DNA from: Benzoatithermus sp963720725
Lineage (GTDB): Bacteria; Pseudomonadota; Alphaproteobacteria; Geminicoccales; Geminicoccaceae
Length of the DNA: 64,000 nucleotides
Reading direction: 5' to 3'
Assembly (NCBI GenBank): GCA_963720725.1
Contig: CAVRGN010000013.1
Span: 186,001 to 250,000 of the forward strand
The notes under the pieces: generated by a model
What the model was told of the DNA's origin: nothing
The model's database searches: none
What the model saw: the letters and a program-made list of their open reading frames with translations, nothing else
Made by a program: the position numbers and the translations under genes
Shown: positions 35,191-42,137 of the stretch, one piece after another
Layout: every line of letters begins with the position of its first letter
How positions within the stretch are numbered: position 1 is the stretch's first letter

Positions 35191-36187
35191 TCAGCCCGGC
35201 CCGAGCTTGGCCACCGCGCGGTCGAGCGGCCCCAGCTCCCAGAAGTCCTCGACCACCAGGGTCGCGGGATCGCCCTCGAGCTTGCCGGCGAGCGCATTGA
35301 ACTCGAAGTCGGCCCTGGCCGCCTCGGCACCGCCGCCATCGTCGGGGAAGGTGCCGCTGGCCACCGAGCTCTCGAAGTAGGGCACGACCTCCGGCTCGAG
35401 TTCGGCCGGCAGGTCGGGCAGGAGGTTGTACTTGGCGCGCAGCTCGACCACCACGTCCGGGTCGGCGTTGATCTCGCGCCAGGTCCGGACCAGCTCCTCG
35501 ACCAGGATGTCGACGGCCTCCTGCTCGCGGGAGAGGAAGTCGGTGTTGGCGTAGAGCGCCTCGTCGGTGGCGTCGACGTTCTCGATCGCCAGCACCTTGA
35601 ACTTGTCGCCGCCCTTTTCCTGGACGATCCGCCAATTGGTCGAAATCGACGATGGTGGCCTTGATATGGCCCTGCAGCAGTGCCGCCGCGCGGACCTCCG
35701 AGCCCGGCACGTAGGAGATGTTGCCGTATTCGATGCCCTGGCGCTTGGCCATCAGCTGCATGATCGCCTCGGTGCCGGAACCGCGCGAGTGGACGGCGAT
35801 CTCCTGCCCGTCCAGATCCTTCCAGTCCTGGTAGAACTCGGTGTTGACCACCGGGAAGAAGCGCAGCGTGCTCATCTGGTAGAAGATGCGGATCGGCGCC
35901 TTGACCTTCTGCAGCACCGTGTAGGGGGCGCCCACGCCGACGTCGGCCTGCCCGCCGACCACCGCCTGGGCGGCGATGTCCTCGGACTTGAAGTAGGTGA
36001 CCTCGATGTCGACGCCGCGCTCCTTGGCGCGCTCGACCGCGATCAGGAAGTTCAGGGTCTCGACCGTCGCGATGTCGCCGAAGGCGATGCGGATCTTGCC
36101 GGCGGCGGCCGCGGGCGGGACGGCGGCGGCCGCCACGAGCAGGGCGCTGGCCGCCACGCCGAGCATCAGACGACGGGTGAGATTCAT
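35191..36187 (-). pseudogene. ABC transporter substrate-binding protein, frameshifted
   Basis: From ATG 36187 there is a signal peptide (LGVAASALLVAAAAVPPAAA) and an SsuA/TauA-type binding domain: KIRIAFGDIATVETLNFL, AVVGGQADVGVGAPYTVLQ and VHSRGSGTEAIMQLMAKRQG. At about 35638 an extra C after IVDFD shifts the frame. Omitting it gives NWRIVQEKGGDKFKVLAIEN, which continues cleanly to the C-terminus at 35191. The restored protein has about 330 residues. It is the first gene of the operon and lies opposite the GntR gene, with operator-like repeats between them. Confidence 0.86.
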
Positions 36188-36213
36188 CGCGACAGACTCC
36201 CTGACATGCTCGA

Positions 36214-36338
36214 CGATTGTACCAATCGAGCTTTGGTTCGAACCATCTGGCATGGACGCCCGCCTGTCAAGCTTGCAAACGGTCGGAAATGCGGCTAGCG
36301 ATTCCTGACCAATATCGGGATCGATCGAAGATTGGTTC
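36214..36338. promoter_or_regulatory. operator array for the GntR/FCD regulator
   Basis: The divergent promoter region holds repeated ACCAAT/ATTGGT-type half-sites: GATTGTACCAATC (36214-36226), the perfect palindrome TGGTTCGAACCA (36234-36245), ACCAAT (36308-36313) and ATTGGT (36331-36336), the last two facing each other. TGGT-N-ACCA is the usual operator form of FCD-type GntR regulators, one of which is encoded next door. Confidence 0.6.
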
Positions 36339-37037
36339 ATGATCGACGGCGAAACCCAAGGTGTCCTGACCCAGCTGCGGGCCTATCTGGCGCATGAAGG
36401 CCGCTTCGCCGGAGCGCGCCTGCCGGCCGAGCGCCAGCTGGCCGAGGAGTTGGGCGTCAGCCGCGGCAACCTGCGCCGGGCACTGGCCGACCTCGAAGCC
36501 GAGGGGCTGATCTGGCGCCATGTCGGGCGCGGCACCTTCGTCGGCAACCGTCCGGTGGCGACCGTCCAGGACCTCACCGACGTCGCCCGCCGGACCAACC
36601 CGGCCGGGGTGATGGAGGCCCGCCTCGCGCTCGAGCCGGAGCTGGCCCGGCTGGCGGCGCTCCACGCCACGCCGGCCGACCTGGACGAGCTGGCCGAATG
36701 CGTCCACGAGAGCCGCGGTGCCGGCGACTGGCGCAGCTACGAATATTGGGACAACCGGCTGCACCGCGTCGTCGCCCAGGCCACCGCCAACATCGTCCTG
36801 CTGGCCCTGTTCGACGGCCTGAACACCATCCGGCGCACCGTCACCTGGGGTCGCCTGCGCCGGTTCGCCGCCCGGCCCGATCCCAGCCATCACAGCTTTG
36901 CCGAGCACGACCGGCTGGTGGCGGCCATCGGCGAGCGCGACCCGGGTGCGGCGGCCGAGGCGATGCGGCTGCACCTGCGCTCGGTGCGCGCCAACCTCCT
37001 GCTGGCGGCCGAAGGCGCCGAGGAGCGCCGCGCCTGA
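36339..37037 (+). CDS. GntR-family transcriptional regulator, FCD (FadR) subgroup
   Basis: This 232-residue regulator has an N-terminal winged helix (LPAERQLAEELGVSRGNLRRAL, split over the HTH; then GLIWRHVGRGTFV) and an all-helical FCD ligand domain. That domain has MEARLALEPELARLAA, a metal-binding His-rich part (NRLHRVVAQATAN, SHHSFAEHDRLVAAI) and RLHLRSVRANLL. FCD regulators usually bind small carboxylates and repress a divergent operon. The ABC/FAH operon is the obvious target. The start codon lies at the edge of an ATTGGT half-site, suggesting autoregulation. Confidence 0.92.
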   Translation: MIDGETQGVLTQLRAYLAHEGRFAGARLPAERQLAEELGVSRGNLRRALADLEAEGLIWRHVGRGTFVGNRPVATVQDLTDVARRTNPAGVMEARLALEPELARLAALHATPADLDELAECVHESRGAGDWRSYEYWDNRLHRVVAQATANIVLLALFDGLNTIRRTVTWGRLRRFAARPDPSHHSFAEHDRLVAAIGERDPGAAAEAMRLHLRSVRANLLLAAEGAEERRA

Positions 37038-37143
37038 CCCGACGCGCTACGGCACCCGCCGTGCGAGGCCGGCGATCACCTCCAGCAGCGGCGTCCAAGG
37101 TCCGCGCCGTCTTGGACTTCGTCCAGGACACCGCCCGCAGCCG

Positions 37144-37545
37144 CTAGTCTTCCGCCGGGCGGTCCTGAAGCTGGGCCTCGATCGCGGCCCTGTCGACGAC
37201 CGACCATACCTGCCGGATCTTGCCTTGCAGGAATTCGTAGAAAACGTTCTCGGTGAAGGCGACGCGCCTGCCGTCCACCTGCAGCCCGAGGAACGTTCCG
37301 ACCGGCGTGCAGTCGAATGCCAGCCGGCTCGCCACGAATGGCGGCTCCACGACCAGCAGGTCGATGTGGAAGCGCAGGTCCGGGATCTGGGCGACGTCCC
37401 GCTCCAGCATCAGGCGATAGCCCGCCACCCCGAGCCGCCGGCCATTGTGGTGCGCGTCGGCGTGGACGAACCGGCCGAGCGCCGCCCAGTCGCGCTCGTT
37501 CAGACAGCCGATATAGGCCCGATAGATCTCGGCGAGGTCGGTCAT
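37144..37545 (-). CDS. SnoaL-like polyketide cyclase/NTF2-fold protein
   Basis: This 133-residue NTF2-like protein has DLAEIYRAYIGCLNERDW, FVHADAHHNGRRLGVAGYR, DLRFHIDLLVVEPPFVASRL and ENVFYEFLQGKIRQVW. The fold includes SnoaL cyclases and ester-cyclase-type proteins of unknown role. The ATG at 37545 was chosen because GGAG lies seven bases upstream; the ATG two codons earlier is too close to that site. It is convergent with the GntR gene and 36 bases downstream of the TIR-FGE gene on the same strand, so it may be cotranscribed with the latter. Confidence 0.82.
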   Translation of the reverse strand: MTDLAEIYRAYIGCLNERDWAALGRFVHADAHHNGRRLGVAGYRLMLERDVAQIPDLRFHIDLLVVEPPFVASRLAFDCTPVGTFLGLQVDGRRVAFTENVFYEFLQGKIRQVWSVVDRAAIEAQLQDRPAED

Positions 37546-37580
37546 GGCCATGCTCCACTCATGCCTGCGAGGTCGCACCC

Positions 37581-38894
37581 CTACCCGTCCAGCGGCAGCG
37601 CCACCCGGAAGCCGATCTCGTCCTCGCGGTGAGTGTCGTCCATGCCGTTGCGGCTGGCGCAGCGCACGCGCCGGGCGCGGTCGTCCCACGAGCCGCCCTT
37701 GATGACGTGCTCCTGCGGGTCGGGGCCGCCCGTGCGCGCCGCCGCGTCGGCCGGCCTGCCGCCATGGCCGTCGTTCCAGACGTCCTCCACCCACTCCCAG
37801 ACATTGCCGTTCATGTCGTGGAGGCCCCAGGGATTGGGCGGGTAGCTCGCGACCTCCCGCGTGCCGGGATGCTTGCGGTCGTAATTGGCCAGCGCCGGCC
37901 CGATCGCGTCGCCGAACGGATAGGCGGTCGACGTGCCGGCCCGGCAGGCATATTCCCACTCGGCCTCGGTCGGCAGGCGATAGGGCCGGCCGGTGTGCCG
38001 CCGCAGCCAGGCGAGGTAGGCCTGGGCGTCGTTCCAGTCGACGTCGATCACCGGGTGCCGGGCACGGCCGAAGCCGGCATCGTCGGGAACCCGCCCGCCG
38101 CAGCCGCCCCCGGACCGGCACGCCTCCCACTCGGCGAAGGTGACCTCGGTGCGGCCGATCGCGAACGGTCCCGCGACCGTGACCGTCACGCGCGGCCGTT
38201 CGTCCGACTGGGCGTCGCGGTCCCACCAGGAAGCGCCCATGCCGAACGGGCCGGCCGGCAGCGCCAGCATCTCCGGACAGTCCGGGCAATCCTGGAACCG
38301 GCTGACCACGTCGCCCGCCCCGGGCTCCGGCAGCTTCGGCCGCTCCCGGTTGTCGCGCCACTCGATCAGCGACGGGAGCAACAGCCAGGCGCCGAGGCCG
38401 AGTGCCGCGACGGCGGCCAGCGCCAGGGGCACCCGCAGCAGGGATAGCCATCGGCGCCAAGGCGGTGGCGTCGGCGGCGCCAGTTCGGGCCGGTCGCCGA
38501 CCGGGATGCCGGTGCGCAGGGCGTCGATCGCGAGCTCGAGGTCGGTGAGCGCCGCATCCTCGCCGCCCGTCCAGCCGCCCAGGTCGACCGCGTGCAGCGA
38601 CCGGTAGCCGAGCGGCGGTTCCGCGACGCCGGCGAGCACCGGCACCAGCACGCCGCGATCCAGGCCCTCATGCGCCTCGTCGCGCACCCAGCGCGACGCC
38701 ACCGAGGCCGGCGACCAGATCACCACCACCGCCTTGGCCCGGGCGAGCTCGGCCCCGATCAGCTCGGCGAAGTCGGTGCCCGGCAGGATCTCCCGGTCCC
38801 ACCAGACCGTCCGCCCGCCCGACTCCAGCGCGTGCGCGAGCCGTGCCGCCAGCGGCCGGTCCTCGCGGGCGTAGCTGATGAACACGTCGGCCAT
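37581..38894 (-). CDS. TIR domain - membrane helix - FGE/sulfatase-modifying-factor domain protein
   Basis: This protein of 437 residues has a TIR domain (about 1-130): DVFISYAREDRPLAARLAH, VWWDREILPG, then VVVIWSPASVASRWVRDE with the conserved Trp and Glu of NAD-cleaving TIRs. A membrane helix (about 152-176) follows, then an FGE-type domain (about 205-434): MLALPAGPFGMGASWWDRDA, RTEVTFAEWEAC, YRLPTEAEWEYACRAGTS and NVWEWVEDVW. The FGE domain ends GGSWDDRARRVRCASR and lacks the catalytic Cys pair of true formylglycine-generating enzymes, so it is more likely a sensor. TIR-FGE fusions occur in predicted immune modules. It is divergent from the SLATT-like gene. Confidence 0.88.
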   Translation of the reverse strand: MADVFISYAREDRPLAARLAHALESGGRTVWWDREILPGTDFAELIGAELARAKAVVVIWSPASVASRWVRDEAHEGLDRGVLVPVLAGVAEPPLGYRSLHAVDLGGWTGGEDAALTDLELAIDALRTGIPVGDRPELAPPTPPPWRRWLSLLRVPLALAAVAALGLGAWLLLPSLIEWRDNRERPKLPEPGAGDVVSRFQDCPDCPEMLALPAGPFGMGASWWDRDAQSDERPRVTVTVAGPFAIGRTEVTFAEWEACRSGGGCGGRVPDDAGFGRARHPVIDVDWNDAQAYLAWLRRHTGRPYRLPTEAEWEYACRAGTSTAYPFGDAIGPALANYDRKHPGTREVASYPPNPWGLHDMNGNVWEWVEDVWNDGHGGRPADAAARTGGPDPQEHVIKGGSWDDRARRVRCASRNGMDDTHREDEIGFRVALPLDG

Positions 38895-39011
38895 GCCCAC
38901 TGGCTTACGTCCGGGCGGATGTGCGGTCTATCACTGCGTGGGGCGCGGGACCGCGCGAGGTTGACCGCCGTCGTGCCCGGGAAGGCCGTCGTGCCAGGGG
39001 AGGAGCGTGCC

Positions 39012-40100
39012 ATGCCGGATCAGCAGGCCGAGATCGCCGCCGCCTATGCCCGTGCCGGAGAGGCGCTCGCCGGCGGCGCGGGCGGGGTCGACGCCCTGGA
39101 CGCAGCAGCCGGCCGCCTGCGCGACCCGGCGCCCGAGCTGGCACGGATCCTGGGCTGCTCCGAGGTGCGGGCGCATCGCGGCACCTATGCGCGCTGCAAC
39201 GAGGAGGCGATCCGGCAGCGCGGGCGCCTGTTCCATGAGGCCACCGCCGCCAACCTGTCGCTGATGGCGGCGGCGGTGCTGAGCAGCTTGGTACTGGCCG
39301 GTCCGGTCCTGCTGCCGATGCTGGGTCTGGCCTGGACCAGCGCCATTCCGCTGGCGCTGGGCCTCGCCGCCCTGGTGCTCGGTGCCATGGCGGCGCTCTA
39401 CAGCTACCGGGCGCGCGAGGGCGACCGGCTGCGCCGCTGGCTCAACATGCGCGGCCGCGCCGAGGTCGCCCGGCTGGAGGTCTTCCGCGCCATCGCCCGC
39501 CGTGCCGCCGCGGCCGGTCCCGCCGCCGCGGCCGTCGGCCTCGCCCTGTTCTGCCGCCATCTGCTCGAGCACCAGCGCGCCTGGCTGGCCGAGCGCGGCA
39601 GCTCCCATCGCCTCTCCTCCGACCGGACCAGCCGCTGGGGCGGCCTCGCGACCGCGCTGACCTTCCTCGGCGGCAGCGCCGCCACCATCGCCGCGTTCGA
39701 GGAGAGCCTGAGCTGGCTGGCGCTGGCCGGCGTGCTGGGAGCCGCGGTCATGGCCTACGCGCTCAACCGCGAGGAGCTACGCCGCGACCGCGCCAACGCC
39801 GACCGCTACGAGGAGGCGGCCGTGGCGCTGGACCAGCTCTCGACCCGCGTCGACGAAGTGGCGGGCGAGATCGCCGCCGGCCGGCCCGAGGCGCTCACCG
39901 CCTTCGCCGACGCGGTGACGGCCCAGCTCGAAGCCGAGCACAAGCAGTGGCTCGACGGCACCGCGCAGGTCGAGGCGGCGCTGGCCCGACTGGATGCCCG
40001 GCTGCAGCAGCTGCGCGAGAAGCGGGAGGCGGGCGGGCGCGGCCCGGCGCTGGTGGTGCCGATGACCGAGGCGGAGCGCGAGCCGCAACGGCCGGGCTAG
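39012..40100 (+). CDS. double SLATT-like four-helix membrane protein, putative effector
   Basis: This 362-residue protein has two membrane-helix pairs, at about 80-103/108-130 and 209-228/233-251. Each pair is followed by a charged helix: SYRAREGDRLRRWLNMRGRAE, shown here in part, and NREELRRDRANADRYEEAAV. A C-terminal coiled coil runs from about 255 to 340. A helix pair plus an Arg/Glu-rich Trp/Asn helix is the pattern of SLATT domains, predicted pore-forming effectors gated by nucleotide signals. The ATG at 39012 has GGAGG eight bases upstream. It is flanked by the TIR-FGE and DRHyd-TPR-SLOG genes; its stop shares CTAG with the latter. The SLATT assignment rests on pattern only. Confidence 0.7.
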   Translation: MPDQQAEIAAAYARAGEALAGGAGGVDALDAAAGRLRDPAPELARILGCSEVRAHRGTYARCNEEAIRQRGRLFHEATAANLSLMAAAVLSSLVLAGPVLLPMLGLAWTSAIPLALGLAALVLGAMAALYSYRAREGDRLRRWLNMRGRAEVARLEVFRAIARRAAAAGPAAAAVGLALFCRHLLEHQRAWLAERGSSHRLSSDRTSRWGGLATALTFLGGSAATIAAFEESLSWLALAGVLGAAVMAYALNREELRRDRANADRYEEAAVALDQLSTRVDEVAGEIAAGRPEALTAFADAVTAQLEAEHKQWLDGTAQVEAALARLDARLQQLREKREAGGRGPALVVPMTEAEREPQRPG

Positions 40101-42085
40101 CTGCCAAGGCCGAACAGCTCCTGGGTGTCCAGGATCACCACCTTGGCGCCACGCGCCCTGGCCTTCGCCACCATGTGCTCGGTGCCGCCGGGGCCGTCGC
40201 CCTTCTCCCCGTCCCACAGCGCGATCAGCGTGACCTGGTCGCGCCCCAGCGCCAGCGCGGCGTGCAGCATCCACAGATTGCTGCGCTGCCAGATGTCGTA
40301 GCGGGGCTTGCCGGCGAGCCAGCCGGGCAGCTCCTTGGTCCGGGCCAGCTCGCGCTGCGGCAGACGCTCGCAGGCGCGCCGGAAGCGCTCGACCCAATCC
40401 GGTCCCGCCTGCTGGACCGATTCGACCACGAATTGGGAGGGCGGCAGCGTCAGGTAGAGTCGGGTGGCGACGCCGAGCTCGGCGCAGACCTCGTGGAAGA
40501 GCAGGTCACCGCCGTTGGCGCCCCCGGCGATGCCGATCTCGATGCTGCCGGTGAGCGCCAGCTCCGCCGCCAGCGCGGACCTGATCGCCTCGCGCGCCGT
40601 CGCTTCCCGGTCCGGCGGGAAGCGCCTCGCCTTGCGCCCCGGCGCGTCGATCATGTGACCGGTGAACAGCACCACCCGCGGCGGCCGTTCGGCGGCGGCG
40701 GCCGGCTCCGGCGCGGGCGGGAAGGCCTCGAGCGCCGCGTCCACCTGGGCGGTGCGCAGGCCGAGTTCGCGATAGAGCGCCAACTGCCGGCGCGCCGCGG
40801 CGATCGCGAACTGCGGCTGGCCGGCCAGGGCACGGCGATAGGCGTTGGCGACCGAAGCCGGCCGCGACGAGGTCAGCAGACGCAGATCGGCTCCGCTGAT
40901 GTCGGTCCAGACGTCCGCCTTGCCGGTGCGCTCCAGGCGCTGCCTGGCGGATTGCAGCGAGAATTCGACCGCCACCGCCAGCCGGTCGCGCGCGGCGACG
41001 AGAGCGTCCAGCTCCTGGGCGGGGTCCTGGCGATCCTCCAGGCGCTCGGACCAGACCTCGGGCACGAGCCCCGCAAGTTCGGCCTCCACCACCCGCAGGC
41101 CCAGGGCGTTGATCCCGGAGTAGAAGTGATTGCGGTCCTCGGCGAACCCCGCCTCGTAGGCCGCGGCCGCCTTGTCCAGCCAGGGCGAGCGCAGGGCGGC
41201 GGTCCGCTTCTCCGCGGCCCCCGCCCAGTCCTGCCGCCAGTTGGCCTTGGCGTTGCGCCCCCTCAGCGCCCAGAGCTCGGCCCGCTCCCGGCCGCCGGCC
41301 TCGGCACTCGTCAGCGCCCGCTGGATCGCCTGGTCGGAGCGGACCGGATCGTCCAGGCGCTGGTGGACCGTGGCCAGGTGCGTGTTGGCCTCCAGATCCT
41401 CCGCACCCTCGAGTTCGCACACGGCTTCCCAAGTGATCCGGGCACCGTCCCAGGCGCCGAGCTGGAACTGCGCCCGCCCGACCTGGCGCAGGCCCACGCT
41501 CTCCCATTCGAAGCCACGCGCCTCGTCGGCCAGCAGCTCGAGATCGCCGGCCTGCCCGTCGGCCCTGGCGCGCTCGACCTCCTCGCCGAAGCCCAGGGGC
41601 GGGGGCAGCAGCACTGCGCGCGGCGGCGCGGCGAGCCGCGGCAGCAGCAGGTAGACCGGACTGTCCACGCGCGCCCCGGCCAGGGTCTGATCCAAGGCCC
41701 CGACCAGCGCCGACTTGCTGGCTCCGGGCCGGTCGCGGTCATATTCGAGGTAGCGGTCGGTCTGCAGGTCGAACACGGTCTGGTCCGCCCGGCAGCGGAT
41801 CATGATCGTCCGCGCCGGCCGCAGGGCGTGGCGGATACCCAGCTCGTAGAACACGTTGGCGTTGTGGATGGAGACGTCGGCGATCACCACGTCCGCCGCG
41901 ATCAGCATCCGGAACATGTCCTCGCGGATGTTCCCCGCCGCCGCGATCTCGCCGGTGGTCCGGCCCTCGATGCCGTGCCAGGCGAGCGCTGGAGCGATCA
42001 GCGCCTTCTCGACCGCGTCGAAGTCGATCGGACGGCCTTCCCGGTCGTTCTTGGTGCCGAACGGCCGCACGATGAACGCGCGCAA
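40097..42085 (-). CDS. DRHyd - TPR-S - SLOG multidomain protein, predicted nucleotide-signal sensor
   Basis: This 662-residue protein starts at TTG 42085, with GGGGAGGA eight bases upstream. The N-terminal domain (about 1-125) has FIVRPFGTKN, NIREDMFRMLIAADVVIADV and NANVFYELGIRHAL, the DRHyd/deoxyribosyltransferase-like fold. A helical region follows (about 170-470) with TPR-type features (AWDGARITWEAVCELEGA, AAAAYEAGFAEDRNHFYSG). The C-terminus (about 475-660) has VVLFTGHMIDAPGRKARRFP and IAGGANGGDLLFHEVCAELG, a Rossmann SLOG-type nucleotide-binding fold. This architecture belongs to the TPR-S group predicted to sense nucleotide-derived ligands in immunity. Related proteins are annotated as TRAFs-binding-domain or DUF4071. 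Confidence 0.82.
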   Translation of the reverse strand: MRAFIVRPFGTKNDREGRPIDFDAVEKALIAPALAWHGIEGRTTGEIAAAGNIREDMFRMLIAADVVIADVSIHNANVFYELGIRHALRPARTIMIRCRADQTVFDLQTDRYLEYDRDRPGASKSALVGALDQTLAGARVDSPVYLLLPRLAAPPRAVLLPPPLGFGEEVERARADGQAGDLELLADEARGFEWESVGLRQVGRAQFQLGAWDGARITWEAVCELEGAEDLEANTHLATVHQRLDDPVRSDQAIQRALTSAEAGGRERAELWALRGRNAKANWRQDWAGAAEKRTAALRSPWLDKAAAAYEAGFAEDRNHFYSGINALGLRVVEAELAGLVPEVWSERLEDRQDPAQELDALVAARDRLAVAVEFSLQSARQRLERTGKADVWTDISGADLRLLTSSRPASVANAYRRALAGQPQFAIAAARRQLALYRELGLRTAQVDAALEAFPPAPEPAAAAERPPRVVLFTGHMIDAPGRKARRFPPDREATAREAIRSALAAELALTGSIEIGIAGGANGGDLLFHEVCAELGVATRLYLTLPPSQFVVESVQQAGPDWVERFRRACERLPQRELARTKELPGWLAGKPRYDIWQRSNLWMLHAALALGRDQVTLIALWDGEKGDGPGGTEHMVAKARARGAKVVILDTQELFGLGS

Positions 42086-42091
42086 GGCTGG

Positions 42092-42119
42092 TCCTCCCCG
42101 GAGCGGTGTCCGGGGAGGA
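42092..42119 (-). promoter_or_regulatory. hairpin sequestering the SD of the DRHyd-TPR-SLOG gene
   Basis: A perfect 10-base inverted repeat (TCCTCCCCGG and CCGGGGAGGA) is separated by eight bases. On the minus-strand transcript the 3' arm contains the GGGGAGGA ribosome-binding site of the TTG-started gene. It lies between that gene and the upstream hydroxybutyrate hydrolase. It may hide the site, act as a terminator for the upstream gene, or both. No U-run follows. Confidence 0.6.
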
Positions 42120-42137
42120 TAGCAGACCCGATGCCGC

